Assembly (NCBI GenBank): GCA_038207425.1
Contig: JBBQZU010000001.1
Span: forward strand, 62,001-126,000
DNA: 64,000 nucleotides
From: JBBQZU01 sp038207425
GTDB lineage: Bacteria > Bacteroidota > Bacteroidia > Flavobacteriales_D > Cryomorphaceae
Direction of reading: 5' to 3'
A model generated the notes under the pieces. That model searched no databases. It was not told the origin of the DNA and was given only the letters and a program-made list of their open reading frames with translations. Shown piece after piece: positions 52,949-62,445 of this stretch. Each line of letters starts with the position of its first letter. Within the stretch, counting starts at the first letter, position 1. A program made the translations under genes and the position numbers.

Positions 52949-53710
52949 CTAAAGTGATTTTTTAGTAAGCCAAGCGTCAAGTAGGGCATTGAATTGTACA
53001 GGATGCTCCATCATAGGTGCGTGGCCGCATTTGTCAATCCAAAAAAGTTCAGAACCGGGGATATTTTCATTAAATTCAACTGCTACTTCAGGAGGGGTAA
53101 TCGTATCGTTTCGACCCCAGATCAGGCATACCGGCATTTTGTAATTTGCCAAATCATTGCGCATATTGTTTCTGATAGCGCTTTTGGCCAATGCCAATAC
53201 TTTGATAAGCTTGGTTCTGTCCTGAACCAGATTAAAGGTCACTTCAACCAACTCTTCAGTCACCAAATCAGGGTCGTAAAATGTAACACCGATCTTCTTC
53301 CTTATATAATCTTTGTCTTCCCTTCTTGGAAATGATCCTCCAAAAGCATTTTCATAAAGCCCCGAGCTACCTGTAAGCACCATTGCCTTTATCCATCCGG
53401 GCTTCCTTTTGGCAGTTACCAATGCCACATGCCCTCCGAGAGAATTGCCGAGCAATATGGCGTCTTTTAAATTCATATCGCTCATGAAATCTGTGATAAA
53501 GTCTGAAAGGCTACCAACACCGGTTTGGAGAAGCGGCATGTCGTACAATGGCATCATTGGAACTAACACTCTGTATGATTTGCTAAAGTGATCTATCACA
53601 CCGCGAAAATTGCTCAACGCTCCGAACAAACCGTGCAATACGATAATAACCTGCCCGCTTCCCTTATCAAGGTAGCGATACTTCCCCGTGTGTTTTAGTT
53701 CAAATCCCAT
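52949..53710 (-). CDS. Alpha/beta-fold hydrolase
   Basis: The 253-residue protein has HGLFGALSNF (oxyanion region), the nucleophile elbow GNSLGGHVAL (Ser near residue 91), an acid in LIWGRNDTITPP and the catalytic His in WIDKCGHAPMMEHP. The architecture is close to that of the hydrolase at 7.2-8.0 kb, but sequence similarity is modest. The substrate is unknown. It lies upstream of engB and divergent from the mraZ promoter region, 210 bp away. Confidence 0.85.
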   Translation of the reverse strand: MGFELKHTGKYRYLDKGSGQVIIVLHGLFGALSNFRGVIDHFSKSYRVLVPMMPLYDMPLLQTGVGSLSDFITDFMSDMNLKDAILLGNSLGGHVALVTAKRKPGWIKAMVLTGSSGLYENAFGGSFPRREDKDYIRKKIGVTFYDPDLVTEELVEVTFNLVQDRTKLIKVLALAKSAIRNNMRNDLANYKMPVCLIWGRNDTITPPEVAVEFNENIPGSELFWIDKCGHAPMMEHPVQFNALLDAWLTKKSL

Positions 53711-53919
53711 CCTAATGCAGTTGCGTCCAAATATAGACTTTTTGATTTGTTATGCCTGATATCCGAATATTACTGCATTGCACATTGAAATGTTCATAAT
53801 TGAAGAAAATCGGGAAAAAACGCCCTACCATACCACCGACTTTTATGGTAGTTCTTCCACCAGTTTGAGCCGCTTCAGGAGTTAATTTTGACCGTCTGCC
53901 GACAAAACTTTTCAACAAA

Positions 53920-53972
53920 GTGGGAAATTATGGATGAGAGTGGGATGAAGTGGGAAAGTTTTTCTACCTTAG
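53920..53972 (+). promoter_or_regulatory. MraZ operator (four 10-bp GTGGG repeats) and -7 element of the dcw cluster
   Basis: Four direct repeats stand head to tail at exactly 10-bp steps: 53920, 53930, 53940 and 53950. Three begin GTGGG, the second reads ATGGA. This is the known layout of the MraZ autoregulatory box (TGGG repeats with 5-base spacers). A -7 element TACCTTAG (7 of 8 matches) follows at 53965-53972, and mraZ starts at 53991. The rest of 53711-53990 holds no gene that I can support. Confidence 0.85.
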
Positions 53973-53990
53973 CCTTGGAGAAAATGCACC

Positions 53991-54458
53991 ATGCTAAACC
54001 TATTAGGAGAATACGATTGTAAGCTGGATGACAAGGGCCGCATGATGTTTCCTGCGGGGCTGAAGAAGCAATTGCAGGAAGTTTTGCATGAAGGTTTTGT
54101 GGTGAATCGCGACATGTTTGAGTCGTGTTTGGTGCTTTATCCTACAAAGCAGTGGGCCGGTGTACAAGGTGAAATCAATAAGCTGAACCGTTTTGTGGCG
54201 AAGAATGTGCGATTTATCAGGAAGTTTCACAATGGTGCTACTCCGGTAGAGCTCGACGCTGCCGGACGCATGCTTATACCAGCCTCTCTGGCGGGTTTTG
54301 CAGGCATTACCAAAGATGTGAAAGTGACAGGAAGTGGAGACCGAATTGAAATATGGGACAAGGCCAAGTATGAAGCTATGCTCAACGATGGTGAAGATAT
54401 GGCATCACTTGCTGAAGATGTAATGGGTGGTGTAAAGCCTAAAGATAATGACGATTGA
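53991..54458 (+). CDS. mraZ: Transcriptional regulator MraZ
   Basis: The 155-residue DNA-binding protein has the two SpoVT-AbrB-like halves of MraZ: GEYDCKLDDKGRMMFPAGLKK near the start and LDAAGRMLIPASLAGFAG in the second half. MraZ forms a ring and binds TGGG repeats at its own promoter, seen here at 53920-53959. It is the first gene of the division and wall cluster; its stop overlaps the rsmH start by 11 bases. Confidence 0.95.
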   Translation: MLNLLGEYDCKLDDKGRMMFPAGLKKQLQEVLHEGFVVNRDMFESCLVLYPTKQWAGVQGEINKLNRFVAKNVRFIRKFHNGATPVELDAAGRMLIPASLAGFAGITKDVKVTGSGDRIEIWDKAKYEAMLNDGEDMASLAEDVMGGVKPKDNDD

Positions 54459-55359
54459 ACCTTACCACACCCCCGTGCTATTGCGGGAGAGCGTGGATAG
54501 GCTCGTGAATGATATAAACGGCATCTATGTAGATGTCACCTTTGGCGGAGGAGGACATACCCGCGAAGTTCTTTGCAGACTGGATGTAAATGGTAAGCTC
54601 GTAGCCTTCGATCAGGATCAGGATGCTGTGGCTAATTTGCTCAACGACCCAAGATTTCATTTTGTGCCAGCCAACTTTAAATTTTTGAAGAACCATCTTC
54701 GCTTCATGGGTATTGAAAAGGTGGATGGGGTACTTGCCGATCTCGGAGTTTCTTCGCATCAATTTGATGTGCCTGAACGCGGATTTTCCATAAGGGCGGA
54801 AGCGCCCCTCGATATGCGGATGGATCGCGCTGGTGGCCTTACGGCAAAGAAAGTGATCAACTCTTATCCCGAAGAAACGCTGTCACGTATTTTTTGGGAA
54901 TATGGTGAGTTGCGCGAAGCCCGCAAGATTGCAGCAAAGTTGGTATCAGTAAGGGCTGACAAGGCAATAGATACTACCGGGCAGCTCATTGCGGAGGTAT
55001 TGCCACTTTGCCACGACCCAAAGCAAAACCGGTTTCTGGCCAAGCTCTTTCAGGCGCTGCGCATAGAAGTAAATGCAGAAATGAAAGCACTGGAGGCAAT
55101 GCTTGCGCAAACCGCAGATCTGATAAAGCCCGGCGGCAGATTGGTGGTCATTTCATACCACTCACTCGAAGACAGAATGGTGAAGAATATGATGCGAAGC
55201 GGGAATACCGAAGGCAAGCTTGAAAAGGATTTTTATGGAAATCCATTGCGACCATTTACACCAATGCCCGGGATGCCCATAGTACCCGACGATCTGGAAA
55301 TTGAAAAAAATACAAGGGCCCGAAGCGCTAAGCTTCGGGTAGCGATAAAAAATGAGTAG
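54448..55359 (+). CDS. rsmH: 16S rRNA (cytosine(1402)-N(4))-methyltransferase
   Basis: The 303-residue SAM enzyme has the N-terminal YHTPVLLRESVD, the SAM-binding VDVTFGGGGHTREVL, and ADLGVSSHQFDVPERGFSIR. GRLVVISYHSLEDRMVKNMM and the C-terminal RARSAKLRVA complete the family signature. It methylates C1402 of 16S rRNA (formerly MraW). It overlaps both neighbours (11 bases with mraZ, 8 with the ftsL-like gene), so the operon is tightly coupled. Confidence 0.95.
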   Translation: MTIEPYHTPVLLRESVDRLVNDINGIYVDVTFGGGGHTREVLCRLDVNGKLVAFDQDQDAVANLLNDPRFHFVPANFKFLKNHLRFMGIEKVDGVLADLGVSSHQFDVPERGFSIRAEAPLDMRMDRAGGLTAKKVINSYPEETLSRIFWEYGELREARKIAAKLVSVRADKAIDTTGQLIAEVLPLCHDPKQNRFLAKLFQALRIEVNAEMKALEAMLAQTADLIKPGGRLVVISYHSLEDRMVKNMMRSGNTEGKLEKDFYGNPLRPFTPMPGMPIVPDDLEIEKNTRARSAKLRVAIKNE

Positions 55360-55726
55360 AGTAACTGAACAAGCAGCCATTCGCAGTAAGCCATCATTCG
55401 TACGAATGGTGAACCACTTGCTGAGCGGACGTTTCCTCACAAGGGAATATGTACAGGCCAACTTGCCCTTCATATTTTTTGTAGTAGCGGTAATGATGTG
55501 CTATATCAGCTATGGCTACTTCGCTGAAAAAACTGTAAAAGCACATATACAAACCGAAGCTGATCTCCGCGAGAGCAAATCGCGCAACCTTTCGGCAAAT
55601 GCCCGACTTGAGAAGCTGAAACAACGAAGCAGCCTTTCTGAGTCGATCAGGCACATGGGGCTCATAGAGTCGCGCATTCCGCCTGTAATACTGCGCCGTC
55701 ACCGCTTTAACTGGAAGAAGAAGTAG
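55352..55726 (+). CDS. ftsL: FtsL-like cell division protein
   Basis: The 124-residue protein has a cytoplasmic N-terminal tail, one transmembrane helix (about residues 40-58, NLPFIFFVVAVMMCYISYGYF) and a periplasmic helical part with coiled-coil character. The GLIESRIPPVILRR ending is typical of Bacteroidota FtsL-like proteins. FtsL works with FtsB and FtsQ to activate septal wall synthesis. The assignment rests on topology and position between rsmH and ftsI, because sequence conservation in this family is low. Confidence 0.82.
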   Translation: MSRVTEQAAIRSKPSFVRMVNHLLSGRFLTREYVQANLPFIFFVVAVMMCYISYGYFAEKTVKAHIQTEADLRESKSRNLSANARLEKLKQRSSLSESIRHMGLIESRIPPVILRRHRFNWKKK

Positions 55727-55729
55727 GCC

Positions 55730-57850
55730 ATGGCAGAGCGAAAAATCCTTATCAGCAAGGCATACGTTGTTTTCCTTGGGTTCTGTATTTTATCACTTTT
55801 CATAGTGGGTAAGATTGCCATGATACAACTTGTAGATGGTGCAAAGTGGCAGAAGAAGGTGGACCGCATTACCACTGAATTGCATGAGATCACCCCAACA
55901 CGCGGCAATATTTTTGCCGAGAACGGCACTATTCTCGCCACTTCCATACCCATTTATGATTTGCGAATGGATATGCGCGCCAGCAAGCTAACCAAGGAAA
56001 TGTTTCATGCGCACATCGATGCGCTGGCCGGGGCTTTGAACAGGCTATTTGGCGATAAGTCAGCATCAGAATATGAGCGGAATATGCGCGAAGCTTTCGC
56101 AAAAGGCAGCAGGTATTATCTGGTAAAAGGAGGGATCGAATTCGACCAGATGCAACTGGCCAAAGATTTGCCGCTTTGGGTTGAAGGCCGGTTTACAGGT
56201 GGGCTCATTATTGAGAAAACCATCATTCGGAAAGTACCTTACCCAAATCTGGCTTCCCGCACTGTAGGGTATGATAAGGAAGGCACTCAACGAGTAGGCC
56301 TTGAAGGTGCTTACAATGATGTGCTGGGCGGTACGCCAGGCAAGCGCTATGAAAAAAGACTTGCCGGTGGTGTTTGGATGCCGGTGAACAGCAGCAACCT
56401 GGTTGATCCTGAAGATGGCTGCGATCTGTATACCACCATTGATGTGGGTATACAGGATGTAGCCACCAATGCTCTGAAAAAGCAATTGATGAAGCGCAAT
56501 GCTCAGTACGGGTGCGCAGTGGTGATGGAAGTAAAAACAGGTAGAATAAAGGCCATTGCAAACCTGACTCTCACCAAAGACAGTACTTACCGCGAAGTAT
56601 ACAATTATGCTCTGGGAGAAGCTTCTGAACCGGGTTCCACCTTTAAGCTGGCTTCGCTTATGGCTGCACTCGAAGATGGTCTGCTCTCACTAGATGATTC
56701 CGTAGATACCGGAAACGGAGCATATAAATTCTACGACAGAATGATGTATGATAGTGAGCGTGACAAAGGCGGCTACGGCCGTATAAGCGCGCTCACCGGA
56801 TTTCAAAAGTCGTCAAATGTGGCTGTATCAAGGCTTATTGACGACAGGTACAAAAAGAATCCGCGTGCATTTACCGACAGGTTGTATAAAATGGGCCTAG
56901 GCAAGCCGTTGGGTATTGATATAGGCGGTGAAGGCACACCCATGATCAAAGACCCCTCGGACCCCACCTGGTCAGGAATTACACTGCCGTGGATGAGTAT
57001 CGGCTACGAAACCAAGATGACTCCTTTGCAAACCCTTACGTTCTACAATGCTGTGGCCAACGATGGTGAGATGGTAAAGCCGCAGTTCGTAAAGGAAATT
57101 AGACGCAATGGCAAGCTCGTTAAAAAGATAAAACCTGAAGTGCTGCATCACAGCATTGCTTCCAGAGAGACTATCCGCCAAGCCAAAATATTGCTTGAGA
57201 GTGTGGTAACCGAAGAAGGTACAGCTTCTAATTTGATCTCAAAATCATACACCGTAGCCGGCAAAACAGGTACGGCTTTGATGGCCAATAACAAGCACGG
57301 TTATAAATCAGAATCGAACAAAAAGTACCAGGCATCATTTGTTGGGTATTTTCCGGCTGAGGCACCTGAGTATACCTGCATCGTAATGGTATACGGATTG
57401 AAAAGCTTTGTGTACTACGGTGGTGCTGTGGCAGGGCCGGTTTTCAGAGAAATTGCTGATAAGATTTTTGTTGACCGCCTCGACCTTCATAAACCCGTAG
57501 TGGAAGATCCGAATAGTGTAGCCATTCATGTGCCTGTTTCAAAGAGCGGCTATGCTCCAGATTTGAAATACATTTTTGATGAATTGAACATCTCTCTGAC
57601 CGACCATAGCGATGAAGCTGATTGGGTGAGCACGAGAACCCTTACTGATGAGGTAGGCATTGAGGTACGCAGCATACCTGCCGGTAAGGTGCCGAATGTA
57701 ATTGGAATGGGCCTTCGAGATGGCATTTATCTGCTCGAGGCAGCAGGTTTGCGTGTGCAGGTTTCAGGTGTTGGCATGATTACAAAGCAAAGTATACCAC
57801 CCGGCGCGCCAGCTTCTGAAGGTAGAATTATATTAATAGATCTTTCCTAG
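55730..57850 (+). CDS. ftsI: Septal peptidoglycan transpeptidase (PBP3) with PASTA domain
   Basis: The 706-residue class B penicillin-binding protein has an N-terminal membrane anchor (about 14-32), a dimerisation domain and a transpeptidase domain. The catalytic SxxK motif is STFK in GSTFKLAS (Ser near 303), SxN is SSN (QKSSNVAVS) and KTG is in VAGKTGTALM. A single PASTA domain ends the protein (about 645-706, VPNVIGMGLRDGIYLLEAAGL). It cross-links septal wall with FtsW. It lies 3 bases after the ftsL-like stop. Confidence 0.95.
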   Translation: MAERKILISKAYVVFLGFCILSLFIVGKIAMIQLVDGAKWQKKVDRITTELHEITPTRGNIFAENGTILATSIPIYDLRMDMRASKLTKEMFHAHIDALAGALNRLFGDKSASEYERNMREAFAKGSRYYLVKGGIEFDQMQLAKDLPLWVEGRFTGGLIIEKTIIRKVPYPNLASRTVGYDKEGTQRVGLEGAYNDVLGGTPGKRYEKRLAGGVWMPVNSSNLVDPEDGCDLYTTIDVGIQDVATNALKKQLMKRNAQYGCAVVMEVKTGRIKAIANLTLTKDSTYREVYNYALGEASEPGSTFKLASLMAALEDGLLSLDDSVDTGNGAYKFYDRMMYDSERDKGGYGRISALTGFQKSSNVAVSRLIDDRYKKNPRAFTDRLYKMGLGKPLGIDIGGEGTPMIKDPSDPTWSGITLPWMSIGYETKMTPLQTLTFYNAVANDGEMVKPQFVKEIRRNGKLVKKIKPEVLHHSIASRETIRQAKILLESVVTEEGTASNLISKSYTVAGKTGTALMANNKHGYKSESNKKYQASFVGYFPAEAPEYTCIVMVYGLKSFVYYGGAVAGPVFREIADKIFVDRLDLHKPVVEDPNSVAIHVPVSKSGYAPDLKYIFDELNISLTDHSDEADWVSTRTLTDEVGIEVRSIPAGKVPNVIGMGLRDGIYLLEAAGLRVQVSGVGMITKQSIPPGAPASEGRIILIDLS

Positions 57851-57851
57851 A

Positions 57852-59318
57852 ATGAAGCTGCTGCAAGAAATATTGTATCAGGTGCGGGTGAAGGACGTTT
57901 CTGGTACTACCAATCTCGCTATCGAGCATTTGGCTTTTGATTCTCGAAAGGTGATCAACTTCACACTCTTTGTAGCGGTGAGGGGAACCCAGATTGACGG
58001 CCACCAGTTTATAGATCAGGCAGTACAATCAGGTGCTGTTGCAATAGTATGTGAAGAAATACCTGCTTCGCGAAAAGAAGGTGTGACCTATGTGAAAGTT
58101 GAAAACGCCCATTCAGCGCTTGGTATCCTGGCATCAAATTTCTACGACAATCCAAGTGCAGAGCTGAAGTTAATAGGCATTACCGGTACCAATGGTAAAA
58201 CTACCTGCGCCACGCTGCTTTACAGAATGGCGCGCCTGCTTGGTAAAAAGGCGGGACTCATCAGCACAATCGAAAACCGCATTAACCATGCGGTGGTAAA
58301 TGCAACTCATACGACACCTGATGCAATAGCCTTGAATGCTATGCTAAGACAAATGGTTGATGCAGACTGCACTTTCTGTTTTATGGAAGTAAGCTCTCAC
58401 GCACTACATCAGCACCGCGTAAGTGGAATAACTTTTGCCGGCGCAGTATTTACAAATATCACCCACGATCATCTTGACTACCATAGAACTTTCGATGCTT
58501 ACATCGGGGCCAAGAAGATGCTCTTTGATATGCTTCCCCGCGACGCTTTCGCCATTGTAAACAGCGACGACAGACACGGCAATACCATGCTCCAGAATTG
58601 TAAGGCTGCTATTCAGAAATCATACGCTATTAAGTCTATGGCTGATTACCGCGCACGAATTGTAGAGAATCAGTTTGCAGGGCTTCAACTTTCAATAGAT
58701 AACATCGATCTGTACGCAAAAGTGGTAGGCCGGTTTAATGCCTATAATTTATTGGCTGTATATGGCACTGCCGTTGAGCTTGGATTTGCAAAGCTTGATG
58801 TACTCACTGCCCTAAGCAGTGTGAATGCTCCTGCAGGCCGCTTCGAATATGTGAAGAGTACTGGCAATGTAACAGCAATTATAGACTATGCCCACACGCC
58901 CGATGCATTGAAGAATGTGCTAAAAACTATAGACGACATCCGCACCCGAAATGAAGATGTAATTACTGTAATTGGTTGCGGTGGTGACCGAGACAGAACC
59001 AAGCGACCTGAAATGGCCCGCATTGCATGCAAATTCAGCGACAGGGTTATACTTACTTCTGATAATCCGAGGTCAGAAGACCCCGAAGAGATCATAGCTG
59101 AAATGCGCGCAGGTGTTGAGCATCAGGATTTTAAGAAAACAGTAACGGTTGTAAACCGCAAAGAAGCCATACGCTTGGCATGCAGCCTGGCAAAAAGCAA
59201 CGATATAATATTGGTAGCCGGAAAAGGCCACGAGAAATATCAAGAAGTGGCAGGAGTACGCCACCCATTTGATGATTTGCAAGAAGTAAATGAATCATTC
59301 AAAATGCTACACGACTGA
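57852..59318 (+). CDS. murE: UDP-N-acetylmuramoyl-tripeptide ligase MurE
   Basis: The 488-residue ligase adds the third residue to the wall peptide. The ATP P-loop is TGTNGKTT (111-118), with the MurE pattern NATHTTPDAI and EVSSHALHQHRV. The C-terminal domain has YAHTPDAL, GGDRDRTKRPEMA and SDNPRSEDP; the DNPR motif (about 404-407) is the hallmark of meso-diaminopimelate-specific enzymes, so the peptidoglycan is of the mDAP type. It overlaps mraY by one base (TGATG). As I recall is usual in Bacteroidota, murF is not here. Confidence 0.96.
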   Translation: MKLLQEILYQVRVKDVSGTTNLAIEHLAFDSRKVINFTLFVAVRGTQIDGHQFIDQAVQSGAVAIVCEEIPASRKEGVTYVKVENAHSALGILASNFYDNPSAELKLIGITGTNGKTTCATLLYRMARLLGKKAGLISTIENRINHAVVNATHTTPDAIALNAMLRQMVDADCTFCFMEVSSHALHQHRVSGITFAGAVFTNITHDHLDYHRTFDAYIGAKKMLFDMLPRDAFAIVNSDDRHGNTMLQNCKAAIQKSYAIKSMADYRARIVENQFAGLQLSIDNIDLYAKVVGRFNAYNLLAVYGTAVELGFAKLDVLTALSSVNAPAGRFEYVKSTGNVTAIIDYAHTPDALKNVLKTIDDIRTRNEDVITVIGCGGDRDRTKRPEMARIACKFSDRVILTSDNPRSEDPEEIIAEMRAGVEHQDFKKTVTVVNRKEAIRLACSLAKSNDIILVAGKGHEKYQEVAGVRHPFDDLQEVNESFKMLHD

Positions 59319-60562
59319 TGCTATACTACCTGTTTAAATACCTCAACGATGCATATGATTTGCCCGGCACTGGGGTGTTTCAATACATTTCATTCCGTGC
59401 AGCTCTGGCAGTGCTTACTTCGCTGCTTATCTCTATGGTATTTGGCAAAAGCCTTATTAACCTGCTCCGTAAGAAGCAGGTAGGCGAAACCGTACGCGAC
59501 CTTGGTTTGGCAGGTCAGGTGCAGAAACAAGGCACTCCTACCATGGGAGGCCTTATTATACTGGCTGCTATACTCATACCCACTGTGCTCTTCGCCGAGC
59601 TCAACAATATTTACATAATAATAATGCTCATTACCACGGTAATGCTTGGTGGTATAGGCTTTCTTGATGATTATATAAAAGTGTTTCGCAAAAACAAGAA
59701 AGGCCTTGCGGGAAAATTTAAAGTGGTTGGACAGGTATCGGTAGGGTTGATAGTAGGCGCACTGCTTTATTTTCATCCGGCTGTGGCGAGCAAACAAAAG
59801 TTATACACCAACAAGGTTGTGAATGAAAATGGTGTTATTGAGGATGATGTTAGCTCAACTTTCAAGTGGGTTGAAACGAAGTCGGTAAAAACCACAATTC
59901 CATTTGTTAAGAACAATGAATTTGATTACGCATGGCTTCTTTCATTCATGAACCGTAAAGATGCCAAGAAATGGTCATGGCTTGTTTTCATACCCATCGT
60001 AATATTTGTAGTTACCGCCGTTTCGAATGGCGCCAATATTACAGATGGACTAGACGGCCTTGCTACAGGCTCCTCGGCTATAATCGCAGTGGTACTGGCA
60101 ATTTTTGCATTCGTATCTGGCAACATGATTTTTGCGGATTATCTCAATATCATGTTTATTCCAGCTACTGGCGAGCTCGTAATTTTTATCAGCGCTTTTG
60201 CAGGAGCATGTGTAGGCTTTCTTTGGTACAACTCTTATCCCGCGCAGGTATTTATGGGCGATACTGGTAGCCTTGCGCTCGGTGGTATCATCGCTGTTTT
60301 TGCATTGGCAATACGCAAAGAACTGCTCATTCCTTTGTTTTGCGGAGTATTCCTTATCGAGAATCTTTCGGTAATGATGCAGGTAAGTTATTTCAAATAT
60401 ACCAAGAAAAAGTACGGCGAAGGAAGACGCATTTTCCTGATGTCGCCCTTGCACCATCACTACCAGAAGCTCGGCTATCACGAGGCCAAAATTGTGTCGC
60501 GGTTTTGGATTGTAGGAATTATGCTGGCTATACTTTCCATTGTAACACTGAAACTGAGATAA
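59318..60562 (+). CDS. mraY: Phospho-N-acetylmuramoyl-pentapeptide transferase
   Basis: The 414-residue polytopic membrane enzyme transfers phospho-MurNAc-pentapeptide to undecaprenyl phosphate. Motifs are GTPTMGGL, FLDDYIKVFRKNKKGL, the catalytic NITDGLDGLA and MGDTGSLALGG, and MSPLHHHYQKLG near the end. Compared with the usual length of about 360 it carries an extra segment of about 50 residues (about 150-205) before the TDGLDG motif; I recall this insertion in other Bacteroidota. murD starts directly after its stop. Confidence 0.96.
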   Translation: MLYYLFKYLNDAYDLPGTGVFQYISFRAALAVLTSLLISMVFGKSLINLLRKKQVGETVRDLGLAGQVQKQGTPTMGGLIILAAILIPTVLFAELNNIYIIIMLITTVMLGGIGFLDDYIKVFRKNKKGLAGKFKVVGQVSVGLIVGALLYFHPAVASKQKLYTNKVVNENGVIEDDVSSTFKWVETKSVKTTIPFVKNNEFDYAWLLSFMNRKDAKKWSWLVFIPIVIFVVTAVSNGANITDGLDGLATGSSAIIAVVLAIFAFVSGNMIFADYLNIMFIPATGELVIFISAFAGACVGFLWYNSYPAQVFMGDTGSLALGGIIAVFALAIRKELLIPLFCGVFLIENLSVMMQVSYFKYTKKKYGEGRRIFLMSPLHHHYQKLGYHEAKIVSRFWIVGIMLAILSIVTLKLR

Positions 60563-61891
60563 ATGAAATTGCTTGTTATAGGCGCGGGTGAGAGTGGTAC
60601 GGGTGCAGCATTGCTGGGCCGTAAGCTCGGCTATGACGTGTTTGTAACTGACAAAGGACTCATAAAAGACAAGTACAAGGCTATACTCAATAACGCGGCC
60701 ATCAAATGGGAAGAAGGGCAGCATAGCAATGCCACTGAAGACGCAGGTTTAGTGATTAAAAGCCCTGGTATTCCGTCATCTATTCCTTTGGTGCGCAGCT
60801 ATCGCCAAATGGGGGTGGAGGTAATATCAGAAATTGAATTTGGCAGCCGCCATACCAACGGAGATATTGTAGCAATAACTGGTACCAATGGCAAAACTAC
60901 GACCACCCTCTTAACGCACCATATCTTTAGAAAAGCAGGCCTCGATGTGGCAGTAGGGGGTAACGTAGGCAAGAGCTTTGCCGGATTATTGGCCGAAAGT
61001 GATCATGATATTTTTGTACTAGAAGTAAGCAGCTTCCAGCTTGATGATATTGCAACGTTCAAACCAAAAGTTGCTGTGCTGCTCAATATTACTCCTGATC
61101 ATCTTGACAGGTATGAATACAAGCTCGACAAATATGCCGACGCCAAGTTTGCCATAACCAAAAACCAACTCGCTGACGATCATTTTGTTTACTGCGCCGA
61201 CGATGAAATTACTGTGAGCGAAATGGCGAAACGCAGCATTGCAGCCGAGCTTCACCCAATCTCCATTTACCGAAAGGTAAACAACGGGGCATTCCTGAAT
61301 AATAACGAACTCAATATTAACCTTACCAACAAACCTTTCGAGATGTCAATCCACGATCTAGCATTACAGGGAAAACACAATACCTATAACTCAATGGCTG
61401 CCAGTGTAGCAGCCCGAATATTTGAGATTCGCAAAGAAGTTGTGCGTGAAAGTCTGTCTGACTTTCAGAACATAGAGCACAGGCTTGAGCACGTGGCCGA
61501 AATACACGGCATCAAATTCATCAATGATTCCAAAGCTACCAATGTGAACTCTACATGGTATGCGCTTGAAAGCGTTGAAGGACAAATGGTGTGGATAGTA
61601 GGAGGCGTTGATAAAGGCAACGACTATGCAATGCTCGACGAACTGGTAACCCAAAAGGTAAAAGGAATCATCTGCCTGGGAGTTGATAATAAAAAACTCC
61701 TTGAACACTTCAGCTCAAAAGTACCGCAAATAGCCGAAGCGCACAGTGCTGAAGAGGCCGTAAACCTCTCATACCGAATGGCCCGCAAGGGCGATACCGT
61801 AATTCTTTCACCGGCCTGCGCAAGTTTTGATCTTTTCGAAAACTATGAAGACCGCGGACAAAAATTCAAAAGAGCAGTAAGAGCGCTCTGA
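60563..61891 (+). CDS. murD: UDP-N-acetylmuramoylalanine--D-glutamate ligase
   Basis: The 442-residue ligase adds D-Glu to UDP-MurNAc-L-Ala. It has the three normal domains. The N-terminal one binds the UDP substrate (VIGAGESGTGAALL). The central one is the ATPase, with ITGTNGKTTTTLL near residue 110. The C-terminal one holds FINDSKATNVNSTW, WIVGGVDKGNDY and SPACASFDLFENYEDRGQKF. These hold the family's D-Glu contacts (Lys in DSKATN, Lys in GGVDKG, Ser and Phe in the last motif). Length and motifs are complete, so this is the working MurD. Two genes resembling only its last domain follow. Confidence 0.96.
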   Translation: MKLLVIGAGESGTGAALLGRKLGYDVFVTDKGLIKDKYKAILNNAAIKWEEGQHSNATEDAGLVIKSPGIPSSIPLVRSYRQMGVEVISEIEFGSRHTNGDIVAITGTNGKTTTTLLTHHIFRKAGLDVAVGGNVGKSFAGLLAESDHDIFVLEVSSFQLDDIATFKPKVAVLLNITPDHLDRYEYKLDKYADAKFAITKNQLADDHFVYCADDEITVSEMAKRSIAAELHPISIYRKVNNGAFLNNNELNINLTNKPFEMSIHDLALQGKHNTYNSMAASVAARIFEIRKEVVRESLSDFQNIEHRLEHVAEIHGIKFINDSKATNVNSTWYALESVEGQMVWIVGGVDKGNDYAMLDELVTQKVKGIICLGVDNKKLLEHFSSKVPQIAEAHSAEEAVNLSYRMARKGDTVILSPACASFDLFENYEDRGQKFKRAVRAL

Positions 61892-61914
61892 ACCAACTAA
61901 ATACATCTATTCCC

Positions 61915-62445
61915 ATGAGCATTAATCCACTCGACATCAAACGCAAAGCGTTGCTCGCCGATACCCTTATAAAATCAAGGGTGAAGGTGGTAGAATCGGC
62001 TACTCCATTCTCTTTAGAATATTCCGGTGTGGTAGGTGGAATACATGTAGTGAATGACTCAGCCGCAACCAACGTTGAGAAACTCGTTGTGTCGCTCAGC
62101 TCATTCGATGAGCCATTGGTGTGGATTGTGGAAGCCGGTGCGCATTCAAAAGACCTGGAGCTGCTGCGCGATATTATTGCAGCCAAGGTAAAGACCATTG
62201 TGGCCGTAGGGAGCAACATTGAACTGGTGCATAGGGCAGTGTGGCCTTCTACAGGATATTTTATTGCCGCTGATACTTGGGATGAAGCACTTGATATGGC
62301 CATCCTTTCTGCGAAAGCAAACGATACCATACTCTTCTCTCCGGGATGCCGCGCTGCGGAACCGTTCCAGAATTTTCGCGAAAGAGGAGCCTATTTCAAC
62401 CGCCTTGTAGAAATAAAGCGCCAAACCAAAAACCACACGCTATGA
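61915..62445 (+). CDS. Stand-alone MurD C-terminal-domain-like protein, copy A
   Basis: The 176-residue soluble protein aligns along its whole body to the C-terminal domain of the MurD next door: IHVVNDSAATNVEKLVVSL against FINDSKATN, VWIVEAGAHSKDLELL against WIVGGVDKGNDY, and SPGCRAAEPFQNFRERGAYFNRL against SPACASFDLFENYEDRG. The N-terminal UDP-binding and central ATPase domains are absent. The Lys of DSKATN is Ala, and the Lys of DKGND is His. It therefore cannot be a ligase by itself. It begins 24 bases after murD and overlaps copy B by ATGA. Function unknown; a regulatory or scaffold role on Mur enzymes is possible. Confidence 0.8.
   Translation: MSINPLDIKRKALLADTLIKSRVKVVESATPFSLEYSGVVGGIHVVNDSAATNVEKLVVSLSSFDEPLVWIVEAGAHSKDLELLRDIIAAKVKTIVAVGSNIELVHRAVWPSTGYFIAADTWDEALDMAILSAKANDTILFSPGCRAAEPFQNFRERGAYFNRLVEIKRQTKNHTL

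Noticed and set aside
60050..60724. 224-codon minus-strand open frame across the mraY/murD junction
   Set aside because: It is antisense to two clear genes, has no signal or domain, and is rich in Cys/Tyr/His as expected from the complement of membrane-protein codons.
62346..62441. Longer start for the second MurD-like protein
   Set aside because: It would lie wholly in copy A in another frame; the ATG at 62442 gives an ATGA overlap and a normal N-terminus.
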